Shown piece after piece: positions 1 to 6,949 of a DNA stretch of 64,000 nt (its first letter is position 1; each line of letters begins with the position of its first letter). The position numbers were made by a program, and so were the translations under genes. The stretch covers positions 496,001 to 560,000 of the forward strand of contig JAWQJJ010000001.1 in the NCBI GenBank assembly GCA_033485155.1, given 5' to 3'. Source of the stretch: Methanomassiliicoccus sp. Lineage in GTDB: Archaea > Thermoplasmatota > Thermoplasmata > Methanomassiliicoccales > Methanomassiliicoccaceae. Below the pieces are notes generated by a model. That model saw only the letters and a list, made by a program, of their open reading frames with translations. It had not been told where the DNA came from and made no database searches.

Positions 1-505
1 CCTCGGCGACTTCATCGAGAGGCCGTCGGCAGTCCTGCCACAGCGCGTGGACGATCTTGTGATCGAGCTTCGAGAGAGGATCCTTGACCGGGGGCGGGCC
101 GACCATCGCCATGAACACGACCTTCAGATCCTCGATCCTGCCAGCCTCCCGAACGAAAGCCTGGTAGCTCTGCATCTCCTCGTTGGAGCGCACCTGGGCA
201 TCCACGTAGAGGAACTGCCCCCCGGCGGCGGTAAGCCTGGAGGTGCAGATATGGTTCCCAATATGCTCCATCGTCGCCGCCATGCTCGTGGTCAGGGACC
301 GGCCGTAGAGGGAAACGAACCCCCCGCCGGTCACCTGGGGACCAAGGCGGGTCCGGAACCCCACGATCACGCCCTTGGATATGAGCTGCTGGATGCGCTT
401 GTGCGCTCCGTTTACGGAAAGCGATAGGCGGTCGGCCAGGTCCCGGTACGGCAGCCGCGGGTCAGCGGCCAGCTCCTTGGTGATCAGGATGTCCGTTTCG
501 TCCAT
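1..505 (-). CDS. Lrp/AsnC-type transcriptional regulator, partial
   Basis: The gene runs off the left edge, so its C-terminus is missing. It starts at the ATG on 505-503 and reads MDETDILITKELAADPRLPY, the usual opening of an Lrp/AsnC winged helix; a helix-turn-helix follows (RDLADRLSLSVNGAHKRIQQL). The middle part resembles an effector-binding segment, and a second winged-helix-like start (DPLSKLDHKIVHALWQDCRR) appears just before the edge, suggesting a two-HTH archaeal variant of the family. The target genes cannot be told from the window. Family assignment is good; the second HTH is an inference because it is cut. Confidence 0.75.
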   Translation of the reverse strand, partial: MDETDILITKELAADPRLPYRDLADRLSLSVNGAHKRIQQLISKGVIVGFRTRLGPQVTGGGFVSLYGRSLTTSMAATMEHIGNHICTSRLTAAGGQFLYVDAQVRSNEEMQSYQAFVREAGRIEDLKVVFMAMVGPPPVKDPLSKLDHKIVHALWQDCRRPLDEVAE

Positions 506-599
506 GTCCGGCCCCCGAACATCGTTCTAGGGGTAATAACCTGCCATGGTGCGAGCTGGTCGGTCCGGGTCAGTTCGCCGTCACGCCCTGATCTGGCCC

Positions 600-1256
600 C
601 TACCATAGCCCATATATCGGCCCGATGAAGAAGAACGCGATCAATCCGATTGAATTGTTGAACCCGTGGGCGAGCACCGGCGCCCACAGATTGTCGCTGA
701 ACTTCAACCTGGTCAAGCTGAAGAAGACCGCGTCCAGGGTCGTCACCACCACGCCGATGGTTCCCTGTTCAGTATGAGCGACCCCGAACAGCAGCGAGGT
801 CAGGACGACCGCGATGATCACTCCGAGCAGGCCCCTGCCGACGATGTCCCGTGTCCTCACCTGGAGGTAGCCACGATAGACGATCTCCTCTCCCAGCGCG
901 GCCAGCGTCCAGCTCGCCAGCAGGAGGAAGGCTAGGCTGCCGACGTTGCCCTTCAGCCCCTCGAACCCGCTCAGGTCCTGGGTCGTTCCGGTGAGGTGGT
1001 TCAGCACCGGCATGGTGAGGCCCAGCTGCAGTATCGTCCATCCGACGGTCAGGGCGAAAACGATCAGTGCCATCCTCAGCGGCCGCTCCGTCCGCCTGAA
1101 CCCTAGTGACCTGACCCCCTGGCCCCGGGCCAGCGTCGTGACGGCACAGACCGCGAGCAACACCAGGGTAGGGACGAACAGGTCAAGAGCGATGACGACG
1201 ATGGCGATTATCAGTTCGGCTACCGATACGATCCTCCACGCTGCATCCTTTTTCAT
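600..1256 (-). CDS. CPBP-family intramembrane metalloprotease (type II CAAX protease-like)
   Basis: A 218-residue membrane protein with about six hydrophobic segments. The CPBP signature is complete: EEIVYRG (Glu123, Glu124, Arg128), FGVAH (His161) and HGFNN (His197), the glutamates and histidines that form the metal site in Rce1-like proteases. I start at MKKDAAW (1256) because the upstream in-frame extension to 1607 is rich in Arg/Gly and lacks membrane character. In archaea such proteins may process prenylated or secreted peptides, but the substrate here is unknown. It stands alone, reading away from the gene at 1355-2128. Compare the broken relative at 51733-52430. Confidence 0.8.
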   Translation of the reverse strand: MKKDAAWRIVSVAELIIAIVVIALDLFVPTLVLLAVCAVTTLARGQGVRSLGFRRTERPLRMALIVFALTVGWTILQLGLTMPVLNHLTGTTQDLSGFEGLKGNVGSLAFLLLASWTLAALGEEIVYRGYLQVRTRDIVGRGLLGVIIAVVLTSLLFGVAHTEQGTIGVVVTTLDAVFFSLTRLKFSDNLWAPVLAHGFNNSIGLIAFFFIGPIYGLW

Positions 1257-1354
1257 TCCGCACCCGGATATTATTCGGGGATAAAAAAACGTCCACCATG
1301 GTCCGGGGGCGGCGAACCGCACTTTGAGTGCCTCACCCCAGGGCGGCTCGACCG

Positions 1355-2128
1355 CTACCGCCCGGTGACGTCCTGGTTGATCCCGACCACTTTGAGGACG
1401 TTGCCGCACGCGTCCTTGAGAAGGCCCACGCGCACGATGACGTCCCGGACCTCGCCGTCCCGGCGCATCATGCGATGCTCGATCTGCAGGTAATCGCACT
1501 GCCACCGCGTGCCGGTCATCATGAACTCCAGCACTCGTTCGACATCCTCCGGGTGCACGAACTCCCGCAGGTAGGTCTCGGCGTCCATGGTGTATCCGCC
1601 CTCGCACTCCGCGGTGGTGCCCAGCAATTCGTAGAAGATATCATCGAACACATAGAGGTTCGTCCGCACGTCGAACTCCCAGCTCGCGATCTTGGCGAGG
1701 TCGATGGCCATCCGGGCCTGCAGCTGTCTCACCCTCAAGTGCTCCTCTGCCACGTGCCGGGCCACCGCTTGCCGGACCTTGTGCGCGAGCTCGGCGAACT
1801 GCACCTCCAGGTCGTAGCCCTTTTGCACGTAGCAGGACGCGCCCCCGTTGTACGCCTCGATGACAACCTCCTCCCGGCTCCGGCCAGAGAACAGTATGAA
1901 CGGGATGCCCCCGTCCCTCTCCCGGACCATGTGCAGGAACTCAAGGCCATCGATCTCTGGCATGCTGTAGTCGGAGACCAGCGCATCGTAGCTCTTCGAG
2001 GCCATCATGTCCTTGGCCTCCCTCACCGAGGTGGCAGTATCGACCGTGAAGTCCCCAGTCTCCTCTAGGAAGGTCTTGACCAGGTCGAGGGAGTACCCCT
2101 CATCGTCCACGTACAGCATTTCAATCAT
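1355..2128 (-). CDS. Response regulator receiver domain with C-terminal PAS domain
   Basis: 257 residues from MIEMLYVDDEG. The receiver domain occupies about residues 1-120: acidic pair Asp8-Asp9, phospho-acceptor Asp53 in VSDYSMPEID, and the Lys of YVQKG near 105. A PAS/PAC sensor domain follows (about 145-257), ending VVGINQDVTGR. There is no histidine kinase or output DNA-binding domain, so this is a single-component relay or a regulator acting by protein contact; such receiver-PAS proteins are common in methanogens. No partner kinase is encoded nearby. An upstream in-frame extension to 2251 overlaps the Tam gene end and looks non-coding. Confidence 0.85.
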   Translation of the reverse strand: MIEMLYVDDEGYSLDLVKTFLEETGDFTVDTATSVREAKDMMASKSYDALVSDYSMPEIDGLEFLHMVRERDGGIPFILFSGRSREEVVIEAYNGGASCYVQKGYDLEVQFAELAHKVRQAVARHVAEEHLRVRQLQARMAIDLAKIASWEFDVRTNLYVFDDIFYELLGTTAECEGGYTMDAETYLREFVHPEDVERVLEFMMTGTRWQCDYLQIEHRMMRRDGEVRDVIVRVGLLKDACGNVLKVVGINQDVTGR

Positions 2129-2192
2129 GGCGTGATGTGTTCTCCGGCATTGGAATCCAAATATATATTCTTTAGATGTCCGCCCTGGACGG

Positions 2193-2963
2193 TCAGCGGC
2201 TGGCCACGACGAACAATCGCTTGAAGGGGAAGAGAACACGGCCGTCGCCACGTGACGGGTAGATCGACCTCAGTGCCTCAAGAACGTGAGCCTTGAACTC
2301 CTCGGTTCGATCGTCAGGCAGCCGATCAAGGTACGGCCGCAGGCCGGTGGACCCCACCATGGCGACAATGTCATTATGATCATCCATCACGTGGAAGTAC
2401 TCGGTCGCCCACATCTGGACCTCATCGGCCAACGGGGACAGGACGTCGTAGTAGAACATGTCGGAATAGAACGAGAATCCCGTGCGGACCTCGCCCAGCA
2501 GGGACGCCCACCGCGGCGAGGCGGCCAGGTCGGCGATGGCCCGTGAGATCGGCATATGGTCGTACTGCGGGATCTGGGCCGCGAACACCCCCCGGTCATT
2601 GAGCATGCGGAACAGGCGAGGGATCAGAATATCATGCGACGGCATCCACTGCAGCGAGGCATTGGCGAAGATGAGGTCGAAGTTGCCGAGGTCGCCGAGG
2701 TCCCCACAGGCGTCCCGCACCAGGAACTCCATGCCTGAGCAGTCGTGCCTGGCCTTCTCAATCATGGACGCCGAGCTGTCCAGCCCGATCACCTCCGCCG
2801 TCGGCCACCTGTTCCGCAGCGCGGCGGTGCTGTTCCCCGGCCCGCAGCCTAGGTCCAGGATGCGCTTAGGGGCATCCGACCTTACCCGGGAGATGAGATC
2901 GTGGACCGGTTGGGTTCGCTCTTCGGCGAACCTGAGGTATTGCGTGGGGTTCCAATCGGACAT
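2193..2963 (-). CDS. tam: Trans-aconitate 2-methyltransferase-like SAM enzyme
   Basis: 256 residues with the hallmark Tam N-terminus MSDWNPTQYLRFAEERTQPV and a class I SAM-binding motif ILDLGCGPGNSTAALR (about 34-49). In bacteria Tam methylates trans-aconitate, which otherwise inhibits aconitase. The length matches the family (about 255). The gene reads divergently from the antiporter at 3138, sharing an AT-rich intergenic region. Tam is mainly a bacterial enzyme, so transfer into this archaeon is likely (inference). Some family members methylate other small acids, so the exact substrate is not certain. Confidence 0.8.
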   Translation of the reverse strand: MSDWNPTQYLRFAEERTQPVHDLISRVRSDAPKRILDLGCGPGNSTAALRNRWPTAEVIGLDSSASMIEKARHDCSGMEFLVRDACGDLGDLGNFDLIFANASLQWMPSHDILIPRLFRMLNDRGVFAAQIPQYDHMPISRAIADLAASPRWASLLGEVRTGFSFYSDMFYYDVLSPLADEVQMWATEYFHVMDDHNDIVAMVGSTGLRPYLDRLPDDRTEEFKAHVLEALRSIYPSRGDGRVLFPFKRLFVVASR

Positions 2964-3137
2964 CGGGCACCTGGACGCTCCCGATAGTCCTTAATCGGTA
3001 ATGAATTGATATGCCCGGCTGCTCTTGGTCATAATCGCCGAAAAAATGGGTCGCGTGTCGTGCTGAGCATCTGTGCCAGGGCGATCGTCCGAAGCTGCAT
3101 AATATTGAATAACCATGGCCTTAATTAATAATCATGG
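2964..3137. promoter_or_regulatory. Divergent promoter region between tam and the antiporter
   Basis: This 174-base spacer holds AT-rich TATA-like stretches at about 3098-3115 (CATAATATTGAATAACC) and 3120-3133 (TTAATTAATAATC). The first lies about 30 bases before the antiporter start at 3138, the right spacing for an archaeal promoter with a very short leader. Confidence 0.45.
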
Positions 3138-4382
3138 ATGTCGGAGTCCTTCCTTCTCGTGACCGTCCTGCTCGGGACGCTGCTGGCCTATAGCCTGGTG
3201 GCCGGAAGGCTCAAGGGTGGCATCCTGACCCCGCCGATGATCTTCCTAATGGTCGGTCTGGCGGTGAGCCCCCTGGCTCTGGGGGTGCTTCACTTCAACG
3301 AGAACCGTGAGCTCATCATCATCTACGCCGAGTTGTCCTTATCCATCGCCTTGTTCAGCGATGCCGCTTCGGTGAACTTCAAGGCTGTCCGCCGGAACCG
3401 TTTGCCGGTGAGGCTTCTGCTCATTGGGCTGCCCCTCTCCATCTTCCTGGGCCTGGTCCTGGCGCTCGCCACTTTCACCGGCCTCTCGTTCGGGGAGGCT
3501 GGACTGATAGGTGCCATCCTCGCCCCGACCGACGCAGCTCTGGGCCAGGCGATACTGCACGACGAGCACGTCCCCGAGAGGATACGCGAGGCGCTGGACG
3601 TGGAGAGTGGCCTGAACGACGGCGGATCGATCCCGTTCTTCGCCCTGTTCATCTCTCTGGCCCAGGAGCAGGCCGGGCAAATATCGCTGGGGACCTGGGT
3701 CGTTTTCTCGGTCGAGCAGATAGGGTTCGGCATTCTCGTCGGAGCGCTCATCGGCTTCATTGGAGCGGCGCTCATCAACCGTTCGATCGATAACAATTGG
3801 ATCAACCAGAGGCGCCGTCCGATCGCCCTCATCGTCCTCGCGCTGCTCTCATTCTTCATGGCGGACATGGTCGGAGGCAGTGGATTCATCGCCGCCTACG
3901 TCGCCGGCCTGACCGTGGCCGCTTACCGTTCTAGGATCACCGAGGAGCTGGTCGAGTACGCCGAGGTGGAGGGCGAAGCCTTGAGCCTCGGGGTCTTCTT
4001 CATCCTCGGCCTGGTCTTCGTGGAACTGGTGCCCAACGTTACCTGGACGATAGTGGTGTACGCGCTGCTCAGCCTCACCCTGGTGAGGATGCTGCCGGTC
4101 TGGATATCGCTCATAGGCGCGAAGCTGAGGGTCCGGGACAAGCTGTTCATGGGATGGTTCGGCCCGCGGGGGCTGGCGTCGGTCGTGCTGGTCATCATCG
4201 CCATCGGCGGGTATGAGAACATCCCGGGGATGCTCACGGTCGTCACCACCGGCCTTCTGACCGTGGTCCTCAGCGTCTTCGCCCACGGCATTTCCGCCGC
4301 CCCTCTGGTGAAACGTACCTATTCCTCTAAACACGATCGGGGTCGGATCGGAGCTTCGGACGAGGGCGAGACAGCGAAGTGA
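3138..4382 (+). CDS. NhaP/CPA1-type Na+(K+)/H+ antiporter
   Basis: 414 residues with about 12 hydrophobic segments. The CPA1 ion-binding region is recognisable: GAILAPTDAALGQAI (about 128-142) contains the TD pair of this class, and ESGLNDGGSIPFF (about 155-167) contains the conserved ND of NhaP/NHE proteins. FGPRGLASVVL near residue 345 is another family motif. It would exchange protons for Na+ or K+ across the membrane. The C-terminus is short and hydrophilic, without a nucleotide-binding regulatory domain. It appears to be a single-gene unit; the small HMA protein follows 54 bases later and could be co-transcribed. Confidence 0.88.
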   Translation: MSESFLLVTVLLGTLLAYSLVAGRLKGGILTPPMIFLMVGLAVSPLALGVLHFNENRELIIIYAELSLSIALFSDAASVNFKAVRRNRLPVRLLLIGLPLSIFLGLVLALATFTGLSFGEAGLIGAILAPTDAALGQAILHDEHVPERIREALDVESGLNDGGSIPFFALFISLAQEQAGQISLGTWVVFSVEQIGFGILVGALIGFIGAALINRSIDNNWINQRRRPIALIVLALLSFFMADMVGGSGFIAAYVAGLTVAAYRSRITEELVEYAEVEGEALSLGVFFILGLVFVELVPNVTWTIVVYALLSLTLVRMLPVWISLIGAKLRVRDKLFMGWFGPRGLASVVLVIIAIGGYENIPGMLTVVTTGLLTVVLSVFAHGISAAPLVKRTYSSKHDRGRIGASDEGETAK

Positions 4383-4436
4383 AATGGGCAACGATAATAT
4401 GGTTCAGAGTCGCTTAATGCCGCGAGGAAAGGTCAC

Positions 4437-4643
4437 ATGGAAGAGGTAACGATCAACGTCAAGGGCATGAAGTGCGGCGGCTGCGCGAAGAGGGTCGAGG
4501 AAGGTCTCAAGACTCTGCCGGGAGTGTCCGCGGTGGCCGTGGACCTCAAGGGCGCCAAGGTCAAGGTGTCGCTGGATAAGACGAAGACCACCGTGGAGCA
4601 GGTGCGCCAGAAGATCAAGGATACCGGATACAAGGCAGAGTGA
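4437..4643 (+). CDS. Heavy-metal-associated (CopZ/MerP-like) metallochaperone
   Basis: A 68-residue single HMA domain. The metal-binding GMKCGGC motif (Cys14, Cys17) sits in loop 1, and the protein shows the beta-alpha-beta-beta-alpha-beta pattern of copper chaperones. It would bind Cu(I) or another soft metal and hand it to a partner such as a P-type ATPase, but no such ATPase is in the window. A GAGGAAAGG Shine-Dalgarno-like sequence lies just before the ATG. Length and motif fit CopZ; the metal cannot be read from the sequence. Confidence 0.85.
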   Translation: MEEVTINVKGMKCGGCAKRVEEGLKTLPGVSAVAVDLKGAKVKVSLDKTKTTVEQVRQKIKDTGYKAE

Positions 4644-4665
4644 AGGGCGGACCCAGGATCGCCGC

Positions 4666-4681
4666 CCCCGATTATCCGGGG
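4666..4681 (+). terminator. Short hairpin after the HMA gene
   Basis: CCCCG-ATTATC-CGGGG forms a 5-base-pair GC stem 22 bases after the stop codon. There is no strong T-tract after it, so a termination role is only possible. Confidence 0.3.
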
Positions 4682-4815
4682 CAGCAATTGTTCTCGTGAC
4701 GGTGCGAGGTCCCGACCGAGCCCTTCGTCTACTTCATTTAAGCTCATCTTCCCGTCGATCGGCACGCTGGCAGTAATCCTCGGAAGATGTCTGGCCTCGG
4801 ACGTGGCCGCCTGTC

Positions 4816-4835
4816 TACCTACCGGACGGTAGGTA
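4816..4835. promoter_or_regulatory. Perfect palindromic operator before the TetR gene
   Basis: TACCTACCG and CGGTAGGTA form a perfect 9-base inverted repeat around a GA spacer. It is immediately followed by TATAAGTAG, a TATA-like element, about 75-90 bases before the TetR start. Size and symmetry are typical for TetR dimers, so autoregulation is the simplest reading. Confidence 0.65.
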
Positions 4836-4908
4836 TAAGTAGAGGACGCATCATACTCTCGAACAGATCACCTGCCGGGTGGTAGGGAGCAGGAGTGGCG
4901 TGGTGAAC

Positions 4909-5595
4909 ATGGCCGGAAAGAGCAACGGGAACAAGGGGACGCCGACCGACGCGTCCGGGGAGAAGAGCACGAGGTCCAGGATATTCGATGTCTCGGTCGA
5001 TCTCTTCGCCCAGAAAGGCTTCGACGCGGTCACCATGCAGGAGATCGCGGACGCGGTCGGTATCAAGAAAGCGTCGCTGTACTATCACTTCGAGAGCAAG
5101 GACCGGATCCTCGATGAGATCCTCAGCTACCCCATGCAAAGGCTGGGTGAGATCGGCGGGGAGGTGGGCGCGTACAACGAGCAGCTGATCGTCTCCGATG
5201 GCCTGGAAGGCTTTCTCGCCCGATCGCAGGAGGTCGTCCTCAGCTGGATGGAGACGCCCTACATCGAGAAGATAATGCGGATCATCTTCGTCGAGCTGTA
5301 CCATAACGACCGCATCAAGGAGTTCTTCGGAAAAGCCGTCCTCGATGCCGCCAGTGTGTTCTGGGAACAGAATTTCGCCATCATGATGAGGCACGGGCTG
5401 ATCACGGAGAAGGACCCCAGGGTGCTGATGGGCGAGTACCTTTCCTTCTACAGCCACACCTGGATGGAGTACTTCCTCTTCCGTTACGGGCGGACCGCAG
5501 GTAACTATCGACAGGAGTACGAGGATCAGTTGTCCGAGCACACCCGGTACATGGTGTGGGCCTTGAAGCCCGAGGCCGACGGCTGCAAGAGCTGA
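4909..5595 (+). CDS. TetR/AcrR-family transcriptional regulator
   Basis: 228 residues from the ATG at 4909; GTG codons at 4900 and 4903 are equally placed after a GGAG (4892-4895) and are alternative starts. The TetR DNA-binding domain is clear: TRSRIFDVSVDLFAQKGFDA, then VTMQEIADAVGIKKASLYYH with the recognition helix and the FESKDRIL that follows it. The C-terminal ligand domain is divergent. A perfect palindrome at 4816-4835 next to a TATA-like box suggests that it represses its own gene and possibly the operon that starts at 5711, 115 bases downstream. The ligand is unknown. Confidence 0.85.
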   Translation: MAGKSNGNKGTPTDASGEKSTRSRIFDVSVDLFAQKGFDAVTMQEIADAVGIKKASLYYHFESKDRILDEILSYPMQRLGEIGGEVGAYNEQLIVSDGLEGFLARSQEVVLSWMETPYIEKIMRIIFVELYHNDRIKEFFGKAVLDAASVFWEQNFAIMMRHGLITEKDPRVLMGEYLSFYSHTWMEYFLFRYGRTAGNYRQEYEDQLSEHTRYMVWALKPEADGCKS

Positions 5596-5710
5596 TGCCG
5601 ATGCCTGCCTTATGTGCTGACCGGATATCGAGACCTGCACGACGCATCGATGTGCTGCCCTCAATGACGGCGGAAGCGACGTACCCATGGCCCGCCGGGA
5701 GGGGATCGCC

Positions 5711-6949
5711 ATGAGCTCGGTCAGCGAGATCAAGCGTCCAAGGGTTCTGCTCTTCGGCTACAACGGCGCCAACAACACCGGCGCGGAGGCCAAGCTCCTC
5801 GCTACCATAGAGGAGATGCGCGCGCTGATACCTGACGCCGTGCTTACGGTCCCAAGCCTGGACGTCGATCGGCTGCGCCGTTATCTTCGAGAGGCCGATG
5901 ATCTGAGGATCGTCCGCGTGCCGACGACCTATCGACGCACGGTGCGCCGGCTTGTGAAGGAGAGCGACCTCGTCGTCCTGGTGGAGGGCTCGTGCTACAT
6001 CGAGACCTTCACCAAGGCGCTGCTCGACGCCTACCTGTGGGCCACGAGGTGCGCGCACGAGTTCGGAAAGCCCTGTGTGGCCTATGCCGTCGACTCCGGC
6101 CACTGCACCGAGGAGAGCGTGGATAAGGTGAGACGGGACGGGAGCTTGACCGATCTAATCATCATGCGCACTCGCACCGGGGCGGAGCGAATGCGGGCGT
6201 GGGGGGTCACTGCGCCGATCAAGGTCGCCGCTGACACCGCGCTGCTGATGAGGACGGACCCCCGGGACGCGGACATTCTGGAACGTTCATTGCCAGGAGG
6301 GACGGTGGGCATCGCGGCGGTGGATTTCTTCCTCTTCCCTGTCGTGCCCAGGCCGTGGGGCCGGCGGTCGAGGTGCTACAAGTGGCCCTACTACTTCGCG
6401 TGGAGCAGGGAGCGCCGTCGGGCGGCCGCCGAGCTGGCCCAGCGCTTCGCCGAGCTGGCGGACCGGTTCGTCAAGGAGCATGACCGGAACGTGGCGCTGC
6501 TGTGCATGGAGTCGGTCGACGATGACCTGGCCAAGGACATCCTCGCCCGCATGAAATGTCCTGAACGCGCCAGGATCTTCTCGGCCACGGAGCATAATGC
6601 CTCCCAGATGGCCTCGGTCCTGCGGTCCCTGGACCTCCTGGTCACCTCCCGCTACCACGCCGGAGCGCTCTCCCTCGAGGGGCATGTCCCCCAGATCGCC
6701 ATCGCCCACGACGTTCGCCTGGCGGACCTGTACGACGAGATCGGGATGAAGGATGAGTTCTTCTTCGAGCGCTCGGCCGAGGGCCTGTGGCCTCAGGTAA
6801 GGGCTAAGGCCGACCGCCTGCTGAACGATCCCGGGGAGGTGCGCGCCCAACTGGCCAAAGCGCACGAAGAGCATGTCATCCGGGCGAAGAGCGCCAGCGG
6901 ATGGGTCGCCGAGCTACTGAGGGAGAAGGGGTGGAGCGTGGGACCGTGA
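5711..6949 (+). CDS. Polysaccharide pyruvyl transferase family protein
   Basis: 412 residues from MSSVSEIKRPRVLLFGYNGA. The start at 5711 follows a strong GGGAGGGGA sequence with about 6 bases of spacing; an ATG at 5687 is an alternative. The N-terminal Rossmann-like segment (FGYNGANNTGAEA) and C-terminal SRYHAGALSLEGHVPQIAI match the CsaB/WcaK-like family, which adds pyruvyl ketals to cell-surface sugars. A Trp/Arg/Tyr-rich insert around residue 210-235 is unusual. It is the first gene of a four-gene operon with overlapping ends, so it may act on the same surface lipid or glycan as the downstream enzymes (inference). Confidence 0.8.
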   Translation: MSSVSEIKRPRVLLFGYNGANNTGAEAKLLATIEEMRALIPDAVLTVPSLDVDRLRRYLREADDLRIVRVPTTYRRTVRRLVKESDLVVLVEGSCYIETFTKALLDAYLWATRCAHEFGKPCVAYAVDSGHCTEESVDKVRRDGSLTDLIIMRTRTGAERMRAWGVTAPIKVAADTALLMRTDPRDADILERSLPGGTVGIAAVDFFLFPVVPRPWGRRSRCYKWPYYFAWSRERRRAAAELAQRFAELADRFVKEHDRNVALLCMESVDDDLAKDILARMKCPERARIFSATEHNASQMASVLRSLDLLVTSRYHAGALSLEGHVPQIAIAHDVRLADLYDEIGMKDEFFFERSAEGLWPQVRAKADRLLNDPGEVRAQLAKAHEEHVIRAKSASGWVAELLREKGWSVGP

